Part shown: in pieces, positions 45,931 to 58,372 of the stretch
How positions within the stretch are numbered: position 1 is the first letter of the stretch
Layout of the letters: each line of letters opens with the position of its first letter
NCBI GenBank assembly: GCA_958450365.1
Contig: CAUEEP010000733.1
Span: 1,942,001 to 2,006,000 of the forward strand
Length of the DNA stretch: 64,000 nucleotides
Source: Mesorhabditis belari
Taxonomy: Eukaryota; Nematoda; Chromadorea; Rhabditida; Rhabditidae
Direction of reading: 5' to 3'
Notes under the pieces: generated by a model
What the model saw: only the letters and a program-made list of their open reading frames with translations
Database searches by the model: none
What the model was told of the DNA's origin: nothing
Translations under genes and position numbers: made by a program

Positions 45931-46038
45931 TAGATTCTGAATTCGAAAATTTCATACTTTAAACACTATTTAGATTTTTCAGAGTTCGGCAAAATGCCTA
46001 ATTTTGTACTTTCCAGTTTCATATCTGACCACATCTTA

Positions 46039-47291
46039 TTAGGTTGGCAACTTAATAATGACGCGTCACTACTTAACATGTTTTTTGTAATTTCAAGCAC
46101 CGTTTCTTCCCTCTTTTTTGCATATATACAAAGTAAAAGATGTCTGCATAAATAACATTTAGTGCTCCGAATTTCATCATTCGCTTTTTGGCAAAAAATG
46201 GAGGACAAAAAATTCCGTATTCGAGCTGTATTGTTCTACGATTTTTAACAAGGAAAATCACCAGCTGGATCTCATCGCACGATCATCACTGTTTTTGGAG
46301 AGAAAAGTATAAACATTGGGCAATGTCAACGATGGTTTCAAAGATTCCAAGGCGGCGATGAAAGCCTCGTAGACGAGCCACACCAAGGACATCCTCCAGA
46401 AGTGGTCGATGATGACTTGCTCGCCTTAATTGAAGATTGCCCAACACTCACGGTTCGTGAGTTGGCAGAAATATTTTAAGTATCCCATACGACAATCGAA
46501 AACTATTTATACAAACTTGGGAAAAAGAATCGTATTGGAAAATGAGTTCCTCACGAATTGACCCAAAGCAACAAAATGGCCCGTGTCAATGTCGCCTCAA
46601 TTTTGCTACAAAAATGTAAATCAAACGACTTTTTTCACAGGGTTTTGACTTCTGACGAAACGTGGATCAACTACGAGAACGTTAAACGCAAAAATCAATG
46701 GCTATCTACTGGGCAGACCCCGCAAACCACTCCCAAACCTGATATCCATGGGAAGAAGATAATGCTCTGTTGCTGGTGGAACTTCAAGGGATTGGTGCAT
46801 TATGAAGTGCTGAAACCTGGCCAAATCGTCGATGCTGATCTTTATTCGAAGCAATTAATGAGAGTTAACGAGTCTTTGAAGAAATTGGGGCTAAAACCGG
46901 AGAGAGTCAGATTTTTACACGACAACGCAAAACCTCACACTGCAAAGATCACTTATAAGAAAATCGAGGAACTTGGCTGGAAAGTTTTGCCCCACGCGCC
47001 TTATTCACCTGATCTGGCTCCTTCAGATTACTTTTTGTTTCGGTCGCTGAAGCACTTTTCGGAGGGAGAAAAGTTCGATGATCATGCTTAGGTCATAAAA
47101 GCAGTGAATGACTACTTCGCCTCAAAAACTCCAAAGTTCTTCGAGGATGGTATCCGGGATTTGCGGAGAAGACGGGAAGAAGTCATAGATACTAATGGAG
47201 AATACCTTTCGAATTGAAAGCTCTTCTTTTGTGTTTTTTTGAAATAAATGATTTGTTACATAAACGCGTCATTATTAAGTTGCCAACCTAA
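46039..47291 (+). mobile_element. mariner transposon (DD34D), 1,253 bp, four in-frame stops
   Basis: TIRs TTAGGTTGGCAACTTAATAA and complement; TA at 46037-46038 and 47292-47293. Transposase frame 46198-47217 (339 codons) has no frameshift but stops at 46246, 46477, 46543 and 47089. Motifs: the VPHEL element (its usual preceding Trp codon is TGA here), TSDETWINYENVKRK, LHDNAKPHTA and YSPDLAPSDYFLFRSL, with 34 residues between the second and third Asp. Abuts the left edge of receptor segment B. Confidence 0.9.
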
Positions 47292-47380
47292 TATAAGAAA
47301 TAAGAGAGACTAGTTCATTTAAAACTTCTATAGAGGTTTATCGATTAAAGCTTTATTGAAGGTTCTTATAAAAGTTTCAA

Positions 47381-50300
47381 ATGGAATCATTTACTTATGA
47401 AGAACCAACAAACTTTCATCGATATAATTTGATTTTCGGAATTGTCGGAGGATCGATCAATTTATTCACTCTATGGCTAATATTGAGTGTCTATCCGAAA
47501 CTGGCCAAAGATTATCGATGGGTTTTGGGATGGTACCAGGTAAGAGGTGTATGATACAAAATTTAATCTAATTATAAAGTGTTCAATGTTTTCCTACCAG
47601 GCCAAGGAGGGGCAGGGGAGGAATATACTCCCTCTCCCCTAGATCTTGATCATAGTTATTTCTTTCGTATTCTAGTTTGGTGCCACTTGTATGGAGGCGT
47701 ATATTCGGTGTGTGCAATTTGAAATATTCTTTCCCACACTAGCTGGACGATCAACGGGCATCTTAAGTTTCCTTGGAGGAAGCAATCTAATGGTTGGTTC
47801 GGTGGGCTGTTGACCTCAATATAGCTAATGGTCAAAGAGCTCTCTTAACTTATGGTTCAGGTTCTCGGCACATTATTTGTTTCCACAATGGCCATGTCAA
47901 CATGGCACTGTTTTTTCTATCGTCATCAATCATTCTTGCCTACTGGATGCTGGTTGAAGTGGGTTGGAGAGTTGTCGGTCAGACATTTCGACCATTGCAG
48001 TTATATTTACAATATGATACAAAATGTCACTTAATTATAAAGTTTTCAATGTTTTGTGCTGGCTTGGCTGGCCACCTTTAAACCGGACCAGGTTAGGTTC
48101 GGATTAATTTGATAATGAGTACAGAGCAGTATAAATGATGCAGACAGTTGAAAATATCAGTTAAATGCACCAAAAAAGAGGCCTAGCTCAGCTCTATTGT
48201 ATAGTCGTCCTGGATTTATGGCAACATGAAAAATTTCAATTCAAACTTGTTGCAGATTTCATACAAAGGGCTTCTACATTTGGCTCATCTTCAACTACAT
48301 TTCCTTTGGTCCAATCGCTGCTTTGGGCTTTTGGACTCTTCACATCGGATCCGATGCACCCAATCGTCTCTATTTGGTTGAAATAACAAAGGTAACATCA
48401 TTGAGAGGGACAAATTATTGAGTTGTAAGAGTTGTAACTTTAGCGCCTTCATGGCTTTCACGTTACGAGGCAAGATAAGGATAAGACATAAGACATAAGG
48501 TTCCCACTTCTAATAACCGAAAAGATTTTAATGTTTTCACTGATTATTCTGGAGACAGGTTATAAAGGTGATTGTTTTGAGTGGGACTAGCGCTGGCTGA
48601 GCAGGGCTAGGCATTCATTTTCAAATTTCAATTTAGAAATATCCCACATATACCTTTCTTATGAGTATCCCAGATGTTTTCTGTGTATCCCCAGCCGCTC
48701 GAACTCTTCCACCGATTATCATGATTTCCAATTCAACATCGACGTATATTTCGATAGTTGTAGGAATCACATATTTTATTGTCACGGTGAGAAGAACAAT
48801 GCAACAAACATTAGTGTTCTCTTTTAGGTGGTTTTCATGATCTCTCATTCATACTACCTTCTATATCAAGAATTGAGTCATTTGAGTGCAAAGACGAAAG
48901 CAATGCATCGGGACTACTTGAAGGTTTTGATGTTGGGGGTTAGTTACTTGAGCTCTTCATCTGAAAGAAAGATGAACTTACTGTATATTATGCAGTTTCC
49001 AGGAGGGCACCGTGCATGTAACAGTAGCTTATGTATGTACGTACTTCTCAACAATATATAGTACCCCTAGGAGATACTACTGCCATAGAATGAGATTAAT
49101 TTAGGAGTCTGACGAGGTACGGCACATGCTTGAGAGACGGATTCTTTCTGTTATCAGGGGCGAGGGATTCTTGGCAAGCCAAGAGATTAATTTATGCAAG
49201 ACATGTATTAGGGTAATAGTAAGAGGTCGTCCCAAAAGTCGAGATCAAATTCGTACAACAAATTCGTATTGTTTTGATTCATTTTCTTTGCTCTAGTTGA
49301 AAAATATTCTTCATATACGACAGAATTTTTACAAGTTAATCAAACCTTAAACGCTAAAATCATCGTCAACTGCTGAAAAAGGGCCAGAAGGACACGTACG
49401 TAGTAAAAGTTTTTATTCGAAGACATTTTCCGCGCTCAATCATGGTATGGGGAGGAATTTTCGCTACAGGTGTTTATCGAAGGAAATGTAAAAATTAATG
49501 GCCCTAAGATTGGGCACCGGATCAATCTATCTTGGGGGGCAGGTGCAGTTGGGGGTGTATAGCCGTAATTAATCGTAAAAGTAAGTACCCAAAAATCAAA
49601 TCTACCCTCTGTTAGTTGTTTGATCAAAGTGGGTTCTGGTCTGACCAAATTCCGATTTGGCAATCTTTGACAGACCTGTCAAATGGCGAGTAACTGTAGC
49701 TGTACGGAATGTAGAGCATCGAGTAGAATGGACGGTAGGATGGGTAAGACCAGAGCCATTGACGTTTCGGACATGAGTTTTCTTCTGTAGAACCAAACGG
49801 GACATGCTATAACTGTAAAGCTTGACTTGGCAACGAGACTACGGTAAGATTAGCTCTGTTTCATAAGAAGTAGGGTCGTTGTTCACTAGTCACGCTGTGA
49901 CCATAAAAGAGAGATCGCAAAAAGGCATTCACTATTCAATATTAAGCTGTAGATTCGACTTCCCGCTTCAAAATTAGGAATAATCAAAAAGAATTCGTCG
50001 ATATTCGGCTACATTTGTTCATTTTTTCACGGCGCCTTTATCTGGGAACTGAGATGTGGATCAGTTTAGGGAAAAGAGGACGTCACAGGGAGGGTAGTAT
50101 CTGCGATCGGTCTACCCACAATTTTATGGGTAGGATGGGTAAGACCAGAGCCGTATTGTTTTGATTCATTTTCTTTGCTCTAGTTGAAAAATATTCTTGG
50201 TATACGGCGGAATTGCGGCGATTGTTTTTATAAAAAATATTTTCTATGATGTAACACCTAGAGCAAAATCTAGATTCGAAAACTTTGCCAAATTGTCTAT

Positions 50301-51002
50301 CAAAGTTATGTGGTGGAATCTGGTGCCAGATCTATTCTGACATGGAACGTACATTTTGATCTGGTAACAGATTAGATCGGACAAAAAAGTTGGGGCTTTG
50401 GTCCGAACCGGAGATCGAACTGACTGATACGGACGAGCGCACATGTCTAGTATACATCTCCTGTTACATGCGCTTTACCTCCTGAGCCTACCTAAGTTGG
50501 TCCTCTAACTATGGTGGAACCCCCTACTCCCGATAACAGGAATGTAGATGCATGTTATATCTAGGATTTGTTCTACTTATTTAATACATAGTACTGTTAA
50601 CATTCGCGATGCCAACCTGAGCCCAGTTGCTAATTGGTTTCCGGAAAACTTCATTCTCCAATTTCCAGATAGTGGTGCCAATTGGGTCGGTGGCCGTACC
50701 TTTCTATGGCTTTGGCTATATTAACTTCAGGGGGTCGCCCGTTCTACCAGGTTTATTAATTTGTTTCCTTTATATCTTGTGATTTCTTCTCAGTTGTGTG
50801 CAACGTCTTGGTGGCCATCCTCGAATCGCATACCCTTCTCTCTTCAATTTCCATTATCGCATGCTCGAAAGCCTATCGAAAACGGCTTCTAGAGTTGTTT
50901 GGAAAACCAATCAAGAAATTCCCTCCTCATCATCAAAGAATTTCCAATTTCTCTGTTATGCCCGTACAACCTCGTTTTAGAACACTTACTAAGGTTACTT
51001 GA
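47381..51002 (+). CDS. Str-superfamily chemoreceptor, copy B
   Basis: Same exon layout as copy A: 47381-47539 (TM1, LFTLWLILSVYPKLAKDYRW), about 47677-47802 (FGATCMEAYIRC, IFFPTLAGRSTG), about 47861-48000 (STWHCFFYRHQSFLPTGCWL; no stop before the donor here), about 48257-48391, about 48694-48790, 48828-48938 (SHLSAKTKAMHRDYLKVLML), about 50671-50752 and about 50790-51002 (SHTLLSSISIIACSKAYRKR, tail). The intron between the last two receptor blocks is enlarged by the inserted inverted-repeat arm. The exon 3/4 and 4/5 joins are unresolved as in A. It is the least damaged of the four copies by eye, but expression is uncertain. Confidence 0.58.
49370..49500 (+). mobile_element. maT transposase fragment
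   Basis: Reads RQLLKKGQKDTYVVKVFIRR and SIMVWGGIFATGVYRRK, matching the middle of the 36334-37633 transposase. It lies at the end of the left arm of the inverted repeat. Confidence 0.55.
49490..50135. repeat. Left arm of inverted repeat inside segment B
   Basis: Matches 53110-54600 in opposite orientation once the mariner at 53378-54238 is removed. Shared words include CAGGTGCAGTTGGGGGTGTA and GAGGACGTCACAGGGAGGGT. The position equivalent to the mariner insertion is 49859-49860, uninterrupted. Confidence 0.8.
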
Positions 51003-51329
51003 TGATGAACAATACATAATAAATCTTCCTAGTTTTTATTTTTCTTATGCTTTGAGTAATGGATGCATATTGCCTTGCATAAAGTCGTTTTGTAGAAGAA
51101 AATATGATTATTTACATTGACAAATCGTAGGTGGAAAAATAATCAAGTCATGCAGTGAATCAAGCGTTTATTTCATCGAGTCACGGAACAATGCAGATCA
51201 AATGCGTTCTGGTGCAGTGATGTCCCGCATAATTGTCTTCGATGATGCTGGAAGTCCTCCTGTGGAAGTGTGTCCGTCTAAAAAGAATCACAACACGTTC
51301 AAATGAGAAAACACCGTATTCGTGTACTT

Positions 51330-53105
51330 TATCCTAGTTTTCATTACAATCTATGCGGAGGTGGCAAAAGATAGGGAACCAAATTTACAAAAATAAGGAA
51401 CCAAATTTAGAGATCAGAACGATTTTTAGAGAGATAAGGAACCAGATTTGGAGGGATAAGAAACCAAATTTAGAGAGATAATAAGCCAAAAGCCATTCAT
51501 ATTTAGATTATCAAGCTATTCAGTCTGTTTTCCACTAAATGATTTTCCAGGTACGAACTGAGTTTCTGAGTTTTTTAGCTCACTCCGGTTTCCTAGCAAA
51601 ACTGGTGGCATTCCTCGACGATTGTTCGCTTTTCCTCTCCCAGCTCGCTTATTGAAATTGAATTTTGCTTCTAATAATCACAAAAGGTTTTTTTCTAGTG
51701 TTAATGATGATTGCTGATGGTTCGATTTTGATCTAAGTATATGTCTCTGATTATCTCTGAAATTTGCTTTTAATTATCAATCAAATAAACGGCCAATCGA
51801 ACAACACTACCAACGGTGGGGCTCTGATTGTTGGGACCTAAAAACGGGTACTACTCATTAAAGGAACTAAAAAAAGTACTTTGATGGGTGTGTTCAATTT
51901 CTTACAGAAAGTTCTTTTATGACATCTCACTGTTGCAGTTTCATGACATCTCTTTTATGACGATTTGTTGCATGAAAATTAAGCAAACATGTCGACTACG
52001 CGTTCTGAGCTATTTGAATTTCAAGACTATGTACGAATGTAGGAGGAGAAAATTGTTGATTTAAGTTTTTGTTTATCTTTGACCGGAAATTAGAAGTTGC
52101 CACAGTGTTCATGAACACTAATAAAAGCTACGTTTTTGTTTATCTTTCTCCGAATCGAAGGCTCCGATCGGCACTTTTCGATCGATCGGCACCAGGTCCT
52201 TAATGCGAGAAGCCGATCCAATCGTCTTCGCCTTCTCTTCGCCGCCATAACAAGCTATCTAGGGATCGTTCAATAAGAGTAGAGATTAGGGAGCCGCCGA
52301 GAATGTAGGCGTGGGTTAAGTGAAGATAGTGCCAAGTCTTTTGTGTTTTAAATTGTGATTTAAGTTGTTGATTTAAGTTTTTGTTTATCTTTGACCGGAA
52401 ATTGGAAGTTGTTACAACGTTCATGAACACTAATAAAAGCTACCTTTTTGTTTCTCTTTCTCCGAATCGGAGGCTCCGATCGACACTTTTTCCTAAACTG
52501 CATATTCAGCCCTAGATGACTTTCTTTGAGTTTTGCAGGTTGTAAAATTTTTTTATGTAAATTTTCCACTCTCTAATCCCCACTCCCGAAATCTTTGCAT
52601 TTTGACTTTTTATTTTAATGTTATACTGCTAGTTGGGCTAGACTAGCGTTTAAATAATTATTTACAAAACCCGGATCCAATCTCGTCGACTATCGTAATT
52701 TGTTTGTCTTTAATAAGTATTGTTGTATTTGTTTGCAATGAGTATATTTCTACCTACTCGATCTTAAAAAAACCAGTTTTTTTCATGGAAAGAACAAAAC
52801 TCAACTGATTAGTGAGGAAGAAAAAGGAATAAACAAGGCACATCAAGGTCAAACCGAGTGTGGAAAACTTAGATTGAAAATATTATCAACACGACATTTT
52901 ACGAAATGAGATTGCTGTTATTTTTTATTTTTTTGCTTTTTGCCCGAACAGCTGCCGTTTTTTCCGATCGTCCGACCGATTTGTTGTATGCTCGATTTTC
53001 AAGAAGTCACATTGGTTTGCCTAGGTCGGTTTAACTCATAGCGATCAAACCCTTTTTTCTTGGGTACCGTTCCAGACCAGCGCAATTTCAGTTACCTGCT
53101 TGAAA
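51330..53105. other. Segment B 3' flank and spacer
   Basis: 52054-52190 and 52366-52490 are direct repeats of about 125 bases (TTTATCTTTGACCGGAAATT, GAACACTAATAAAAGCTAC). Between them the minus strand of 52330-52200 reads AYILGGSLISTLIERSLDSL and on to a stop, a possible terminal exon of an unknown membrane protein. A small secreted frame at 52906 is listed separately. Confidence 0.4.
52906..53034 (+). CDS. Possible 42-residue secreted peptide
   Basis: ATG 52906 gives a strong signal peptide (MRLLLFFIFLLFARTAAVFS) followed by 22 residues rich in Arg/Ser (DRPTDLLYARFSRSHIGLPR) and TAA. It could be a complete small peptide or a first exon, since AG/GTCGGTT near 53023 might serve as donor. No homologue recognised and no promoter element identified. 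Confidence 0.4.
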   Translation: MRLLLFFIFLLFARTAAVFSDRPTDLLYARFSRSHIGLPRSV

Positions 53106-53109
53106 AGCT

Positions 53110-54600
53110 CAAAATTGTGGGTAGACCGATCGCAGATACTACCCTCCCTGTGACGTCCTCTTTTCCCTAAACTGATCCACATCTCAGTTCCCAGATAAAG
53201 GCGCCGTGAAAAAGTGAACAAATGTAGCCGAATATCGACGAATTCTTTTTGATTATTCCTAATTTTGAAGCGGGAAGTCGAATCTACAGCTTAATATTGA
53301 ATAGTGAATGGCTTTTTGCGATCTCTCTTTTATGGTCACAGCGTGACTAGTGAACAACGACCGTACTTGTTATGATGTTAGGTACTTGCAAAAGAAACTG
53401 CGAATTATAACCAACATTTGAACAACCCAAAAATCAATAAGAAAATAACTTTATTCCAAAAGATCTTTGTCATTATTATCAACTATGTTCTTACATTTTT
53501 TGCGTAGACTTCGGATGTCTGATTCGAAAAATTCGGGGTCCGACGATGCAAAGTAGTCTTGAACCCAAATTTCGACCCCTGCAGGATTGTTAAACTTTAG
53601 ATTTGAAAGAGAGTGTTGCATAGACAGGAACAAGTGATCTGAGGGGGCAATATCATGCGAATATGGCGGATGAGGCACAAGTTTCCAGCCTAATTCTTCT
53701 ATGGTGTTTTGAGCCAAGTTTGATGTGTGTACCCGGAAATTGTGAGCGAGTAAATGGATTGTCCTTGGATTAACACCTCTTTCTCGTAGAATTTCATCAA
53801 CTTTCTTCAGCTCTTCGGCGTAGATTTGAGAAGTCCAACTCGACAATCTCCAGCAACTCCGCATTATCGAAGACAACTGGACAATATCCATCTTCCAAGC
53901 TGCCATCCCCTTCACGAAAACGTCGAAACCATTCCTGGCAAGTCCTTTCACTCAAGCTGTTTTCTCCGAATGTTTCACAAAGATTCCGGTGCGACTTCGA
54001 TGCTGATTTCTTCATGTTGAAGTCATAGAGAAGACACGCTTGCAACATGGGTTTTTGATCCGTCATCTTCTACCGAAGATTATGTAATATTTAATGATAG
54101 CAAAAGTTGTGAAAATAATTAAAATGAATAAGCAATAATAATACAATATAATACAATTTAAACCGGACCATCACACTTTCAAATAAAAAAAACTTTCGTT
54201 CTCGGAAGTAATCCGCAGCTTCTTTTGCAAGTACCTAATACAGAGCTAATCTTACCGTAGTCTCGTTGCCAAGTCAAGCTTTACAGTTATAGCATGCCCC
54301 AGTTTGGTTCTACAGAAGCAAACTCACGTCCGAAACGTCAATGGCTCTGGTCTTACCCATCCTACCGTCCATTCTACTCGATGCTCTACACTCCGTACAG
54401 CTACAGTTACTCGCCATTTGACAGGTCTGTCAAAGATTGCCAAATCGGAATTTGGTCAGACCAGAACCCACTTTGATCAAACAACTAACAGAGGGTAGAT
54501 TTGATTTTTGGGTACTTACTTTTACGATTAATTACGGCTATACACCCCCAACTGCACCTGCCCCCCAAGATAGATTGATCCGGTGCCCAATCTTAGGGCC
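53110..54600. repeat. Right arm of inverted repeat, split by a mariner
   Basis: Inverted partner of 49490-50135. The interior of the arm is interrupted at 53378-54238 by a mariner-family element. Confidence 0.8.
53378..54238 (-). mobile_element. mariner-family element, internally deleted (861 bp)
   Basis: TIRs TTAGGTACTTGCAAAAGAAA and complement. TA follows the right end; the left flank has TG where TA is expected. Minus strand: N-terminal part from 54066 (LLYDFNMKKSASKSHRNLCE, SERTCQEWFRRFREGDGSLE), then an abrupt jump to the C-terminal part (YAEELKKVDEILRERGVNPR, YSHDIAPSDHLFLSMQHSLS) in another frame. The central region with the first catalytic Asp is gone, and the second is AHN instead of HDN, so the copy is inactive. 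Confidence 0.82.
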
Positions 54601-54601
54601 A

Positions 54602-54874
54602 TTAATTTTTACATTTCCTTCGATAAACACCTGTAGCGAACGTTCCTCCCCATAGTTCCTGGTCGAAAGTTCCTCGTCGGATTTTCCCTCGGTCCTTGTT
54701 TACGTTCTCAGGCGTCACAGCAGTAGGGTTACGACCGCTTCCATGTCGTTTAGAAGTGTTTCCAATTTTTTGGTGACGTTTAATTGCATCGTAGCCCGTG
54801 CTTCGCCTGTAGCGGGTCGTTTGAACACCCCCCAACTGCACCTGACCTTTTCTTTCCATCTTTTCTCGATCCAT
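54602..54874 (-). mobile_element. maT transposase fragment, internally deleted
   Basis: Minus-strand frame has GRNPTAVTPENVNKDRGKIR, the linker of the maT transposases here, then jumps to LWGGTFATGVYRRKCKN, much further along the same protein. Borders the right arm of the inverted repeat, as the 49370 fragment borders the left. Confidence 0.55.
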
Positions 54875-55079
54875 TGTTGGCGAACGGCAAACCCTGAAAA
54901 CTAAAATTCATTTTTTAGAAACAAAGGGTGTATAACGGACTTAATGCAATGGGGGTGCATAACCAGCTAGAATATTTTTATTTCTAGTCTGCCCGGGTCT
55001 GGCTTCTTTTGCTAGCGCCGCTATTTGGGTAAAAATCTTTCAGCTCTTTGTCAGTTTTTGTCGTCTGAACGTGTTGTGA

Positions 55080-58000
55080 TTCTTTTTAGACGGACACACT
55101 TCCACAGGAGAACTTCCAGCATCATCGAAGACAATTATGCGGGACATCACTGCACCAGAATGCATTTGATCTGCATTGTTCCGTGACTCGATGAAATAAA
55201 CGCTTGATTCACTGAATGACTTGATTATTTTTCCACCTACGATTTGTCAACGTAAATAATCATATTTTCTTCTATAAAGCGACTTTATGCAAGGCAATGT
55301 GCATTGGTTACTCAAAGCATAAGAAAAATAAAAACTACGAAAATTTATTATGTATTGTTCATCATCAAGTAACCTTAGTAAGTGTTCTAAAACGAGGTTG
55401 TACGGGCATAACAGAGAAATTGGAAATTCTTTGATGATGAGGAGGGAATTTCTTGATTGGTTTTCCAAACAACTCTAGAAGCCGTTTTCGATAGGCTTTC
55501 GAGCATGCGATAATGGAAATTGAAGAGAGAAGGGTATGCGATTCGAGGATGGCCACCAAGACGTTGCACACAACTGAGAAGAAATCACAAGATATAAAGG
55601 AAACAAATTAACAAACCTGGTAGAACGGGCGACCCCCTGAAGTTAATATAGCCAAAGCCATATAAAGGTACGGCCACCGAGCCAATTGGCACCACTATCT
55701 GGAAATTGGAGAATGAAGTTGAAATGAAAAATGAAGAGACCAATTAGCAACTGGGCTCAGGTTGGCATCGCGAATGTTAACAGTACTATGTATTAAATAA
55801 GTAGAACAAATCCTAGATATAACATGCATCTAGGCTCAGGAGGTAAAGCGCATGTAACAGGAGATGCATACTAGACATGTGCGCTCGTCTGTATCAGTCA
55901 GTTCGATCTCCGGTTCGGACCAAAGCCCCAACTTTTTGGTCGGATCTAATCTGTTACCAGATCAAAATGTACGTTCCATCTGATTATGTAAATCAGATGA
56001 TGCCTAAATAAAAACAATCACCGCAATTCCCCCGTATATGGAGAATATTTTTCAACTAAAGCAAAGAAGAAAATGAATCAAAACAAGACGAATTTGTTAA
56101 GGGTATCTCGACTTTTGGGAAGACCTCCCTAAAAATTTACTCTTTTAGAGCCTGTTCTTCTTTTGTCTACAACTATAGAAATTGTAGGATCTGATATGAT
56201 CAAAAAATCCACCGCTTTTTCTCAGAAATCCCGAGATTCCGCAAAAAAATGAGGGTATCTCGACTTTTGGGATCTCTGATCTCGATCTTTGTAGCATACC
56301 CCCTAATACATGTCTTGCATAAATTAATCCCTTGGCTTCCCAAGAATCCCTCGCTCCTGATAACAGAAAGAATCCGTCTCTCAAGTATGTGCCGTACCTC
56401 GTTAGACTTCTAAATTCATCTCTTTCTATGGCAGTAGTATCTCCTAGGGGTACTATATATAGTTGAGAAGTAAGTATATACATATGCTACTGTTACATGC
56501 ACGGTGCTCTCCTGAAAAATACAGTAAGTTCATCTTTCTTTCAGATGAAGAGCTCAAGTAACTAACCCCCAACATCAAAACTTTGAAGTAGTCCCGATGC
56601 ATTGCTTTCGTCTTTGCACTCAAATGACTCAATTCTTGATATAGAAGGTAGTATGAATGAGAGATCATGAAAGCCACCTAAAAGGGAACACTAATGTTTG
56701 TTCCATTGTTCCTCACCGTGATAATGGAATATGCGATTCCTACAGCTACCGAAATATACGTCGATGTCGAATTGGAAATCATGATAATCGGTGGAAGAAT
56801 TGGAGCGGCTGGGGATACACAGAAAACATCTGGGATACTCAGAAGAAAGGCATATGTGGGATATTTCTAAATTGACTTATTTGAAAAAGAATACCTTGCC
56901 CTGCTTAGTCAGCGCTAGTCCCACTCAAAACAATCTCCTTTATAATGTGTCAACTCTCAATAATCTGTTTCTCTCAATGATGTTACCTTCGTCTTTTCAA
57001 CCAAATAGAGACGATTGGGTGCATCGGATCCGATGTGATATGTCCAAAAGCTCAAAGCAACGATTGGACCAAAGGAAATGTAGTTGAAGATGAGCCAAAT
57101 GTAGAAGCCCTTTGTATGAAGTCTGCAACAAGTTTGAATTGAAATTTCATGTGGCCATAAGCTGAGGACTTCTATACAATAGAGCTGAGCTAGGACTCTT
57201 TTTTGGTGCATTTAACTGATATTTTTGACTGTCTGCATCATTTATACTGCTCTGTACTCATTATCAAATTAATCCGAGCCTAACCGGGTGCGGTTTAAAA
57301 GCTGGCCAGCCAAGCCAGCACAAAACATTGAAAACTTTATAATTAAGTGAAATTTTGAATCATATTGTAACCGTAATGGTCAAAATGTCTGATCGACAAC
57401 TCTTCAACCCACTTCAACCAGCATCCAGTAGGCAACAATGATTGATGACGATAAAAAAAACAGTGCCATGTTGACATGGTCGTTGTGCCAACAATTAATG
57501 CGCCGATAACCTGAACTATAAGGCTAAGAGAGATCTTTGACTATGAGCTATATTTAGGTCAACAGCCCACCGAACCAACCATTATATTGCTTCCTCCAAG
57601 GAAACTCAAGATGCCAGTTGATCGTCCAGCTAGTGTGGGAAAGAATATTTCAGCTTGCACACAACGAATATACGCCTCCATACAAGTGGCACCAAACTAG
57701 AATACGAAAGAAATAACTATGATGATGATCTAGGGGAGAGCGAGTATATTCCTCCCCTGCCCCTCCTTGGCCTGGTAAGAAAACATTGAACACTTTATAA
57801 TTAGGTGAAATTTTGTATCATACACCTCTTACCTGGTACCATCCCAAAACCCATCGATAATCTTTGGCCAGTTTCGGATAGACACTCAATATTAGCCATA
57901 GAGTCAATAAATTGATCGATCCTCCGACAATTCCAAAAATCAAATTAAATCGATGAAAGTTTGTTGGTTCTTCATAAGTAAATGATTCCATTTGAAACTT

Positions 58001-58290
58001 TTATAAGAACCTTCAATAAAGTTTTAATCGATAAACCTCTATAGAAGTTTTAAATGAACGAATCTGTCTATTTCCTTTCCAGAAGAAAGCAGGTGCTTTT
58101 GAGGCAATTGAACAATCATGCCTTGTGATATCAAAGATTGCATTCATTCTTGAAACGGAAAAGACACAGTGATGACATTTTTGTTATTACGAAACCGACT
58201 AAAGGGATGATAGTTGAGATACGATGCAAGCCTCTCCATTGTCTTGCTTAACCTCTTTATTCTTCGACTTCCTTCATTACGTACTTTGCG
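55080..58290 (-). repeat. Receptor segment copy C
   Basis: Inverted relative to A, B and D. Shares with B the extra block ending AATCACAACACGTTCA at its 55080 edge. It lacks the 800-base insert found in B, and so represents the state before it. Confidence 0.8.
55365..57991 (-). CDS. Str-superfamily chemoreceptor, copy C
   Basis: Minus-strand layout as in A: exon 1 57991..57833 (same 53 residues start, MESFTYEEPTNFHR), then the FGATCMEAYIRC exon at about 57695, the STWHCFFYRHQS-type exon at about 57510 (here HNDHVNMALFFL in the other frame; exon ends CAT TAC rather than a stop), 57130-57000 (IFNYISFGPIVALSFWTYHI), 56800-56700, 56677-56560 (SHLSAKTKAMHRDYFKVLML), about 55700 and 55571..55365 (SHTLLSSISIIACSKAYRKR, tail). 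Same unresolved internal joins. Status uncertain. Confidence 0.52.
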
Positions 58291-58372
58291 AAAACGTTGC
58301 GACAAATTATTAAAGCTCGTTTTATGCAAATCTAATGTTAAAAAAGAAACAAACATATTAAGCACACATACT

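Larger units (their letters stand above)
47296..51860 (+). repeat. Receptor segment copy B
   Basis: Related to A along almost its full length, with extra pieces: about 130 bases near 48425-48555, about 800 bases at 49330-50140 (which is itself one arm of an inverted repeat), and about 110 bases at 51215-51325. The 3' end includes the uninserted target site of the segment-A maT element (TA 51852-51853). Confidence 0.8.
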
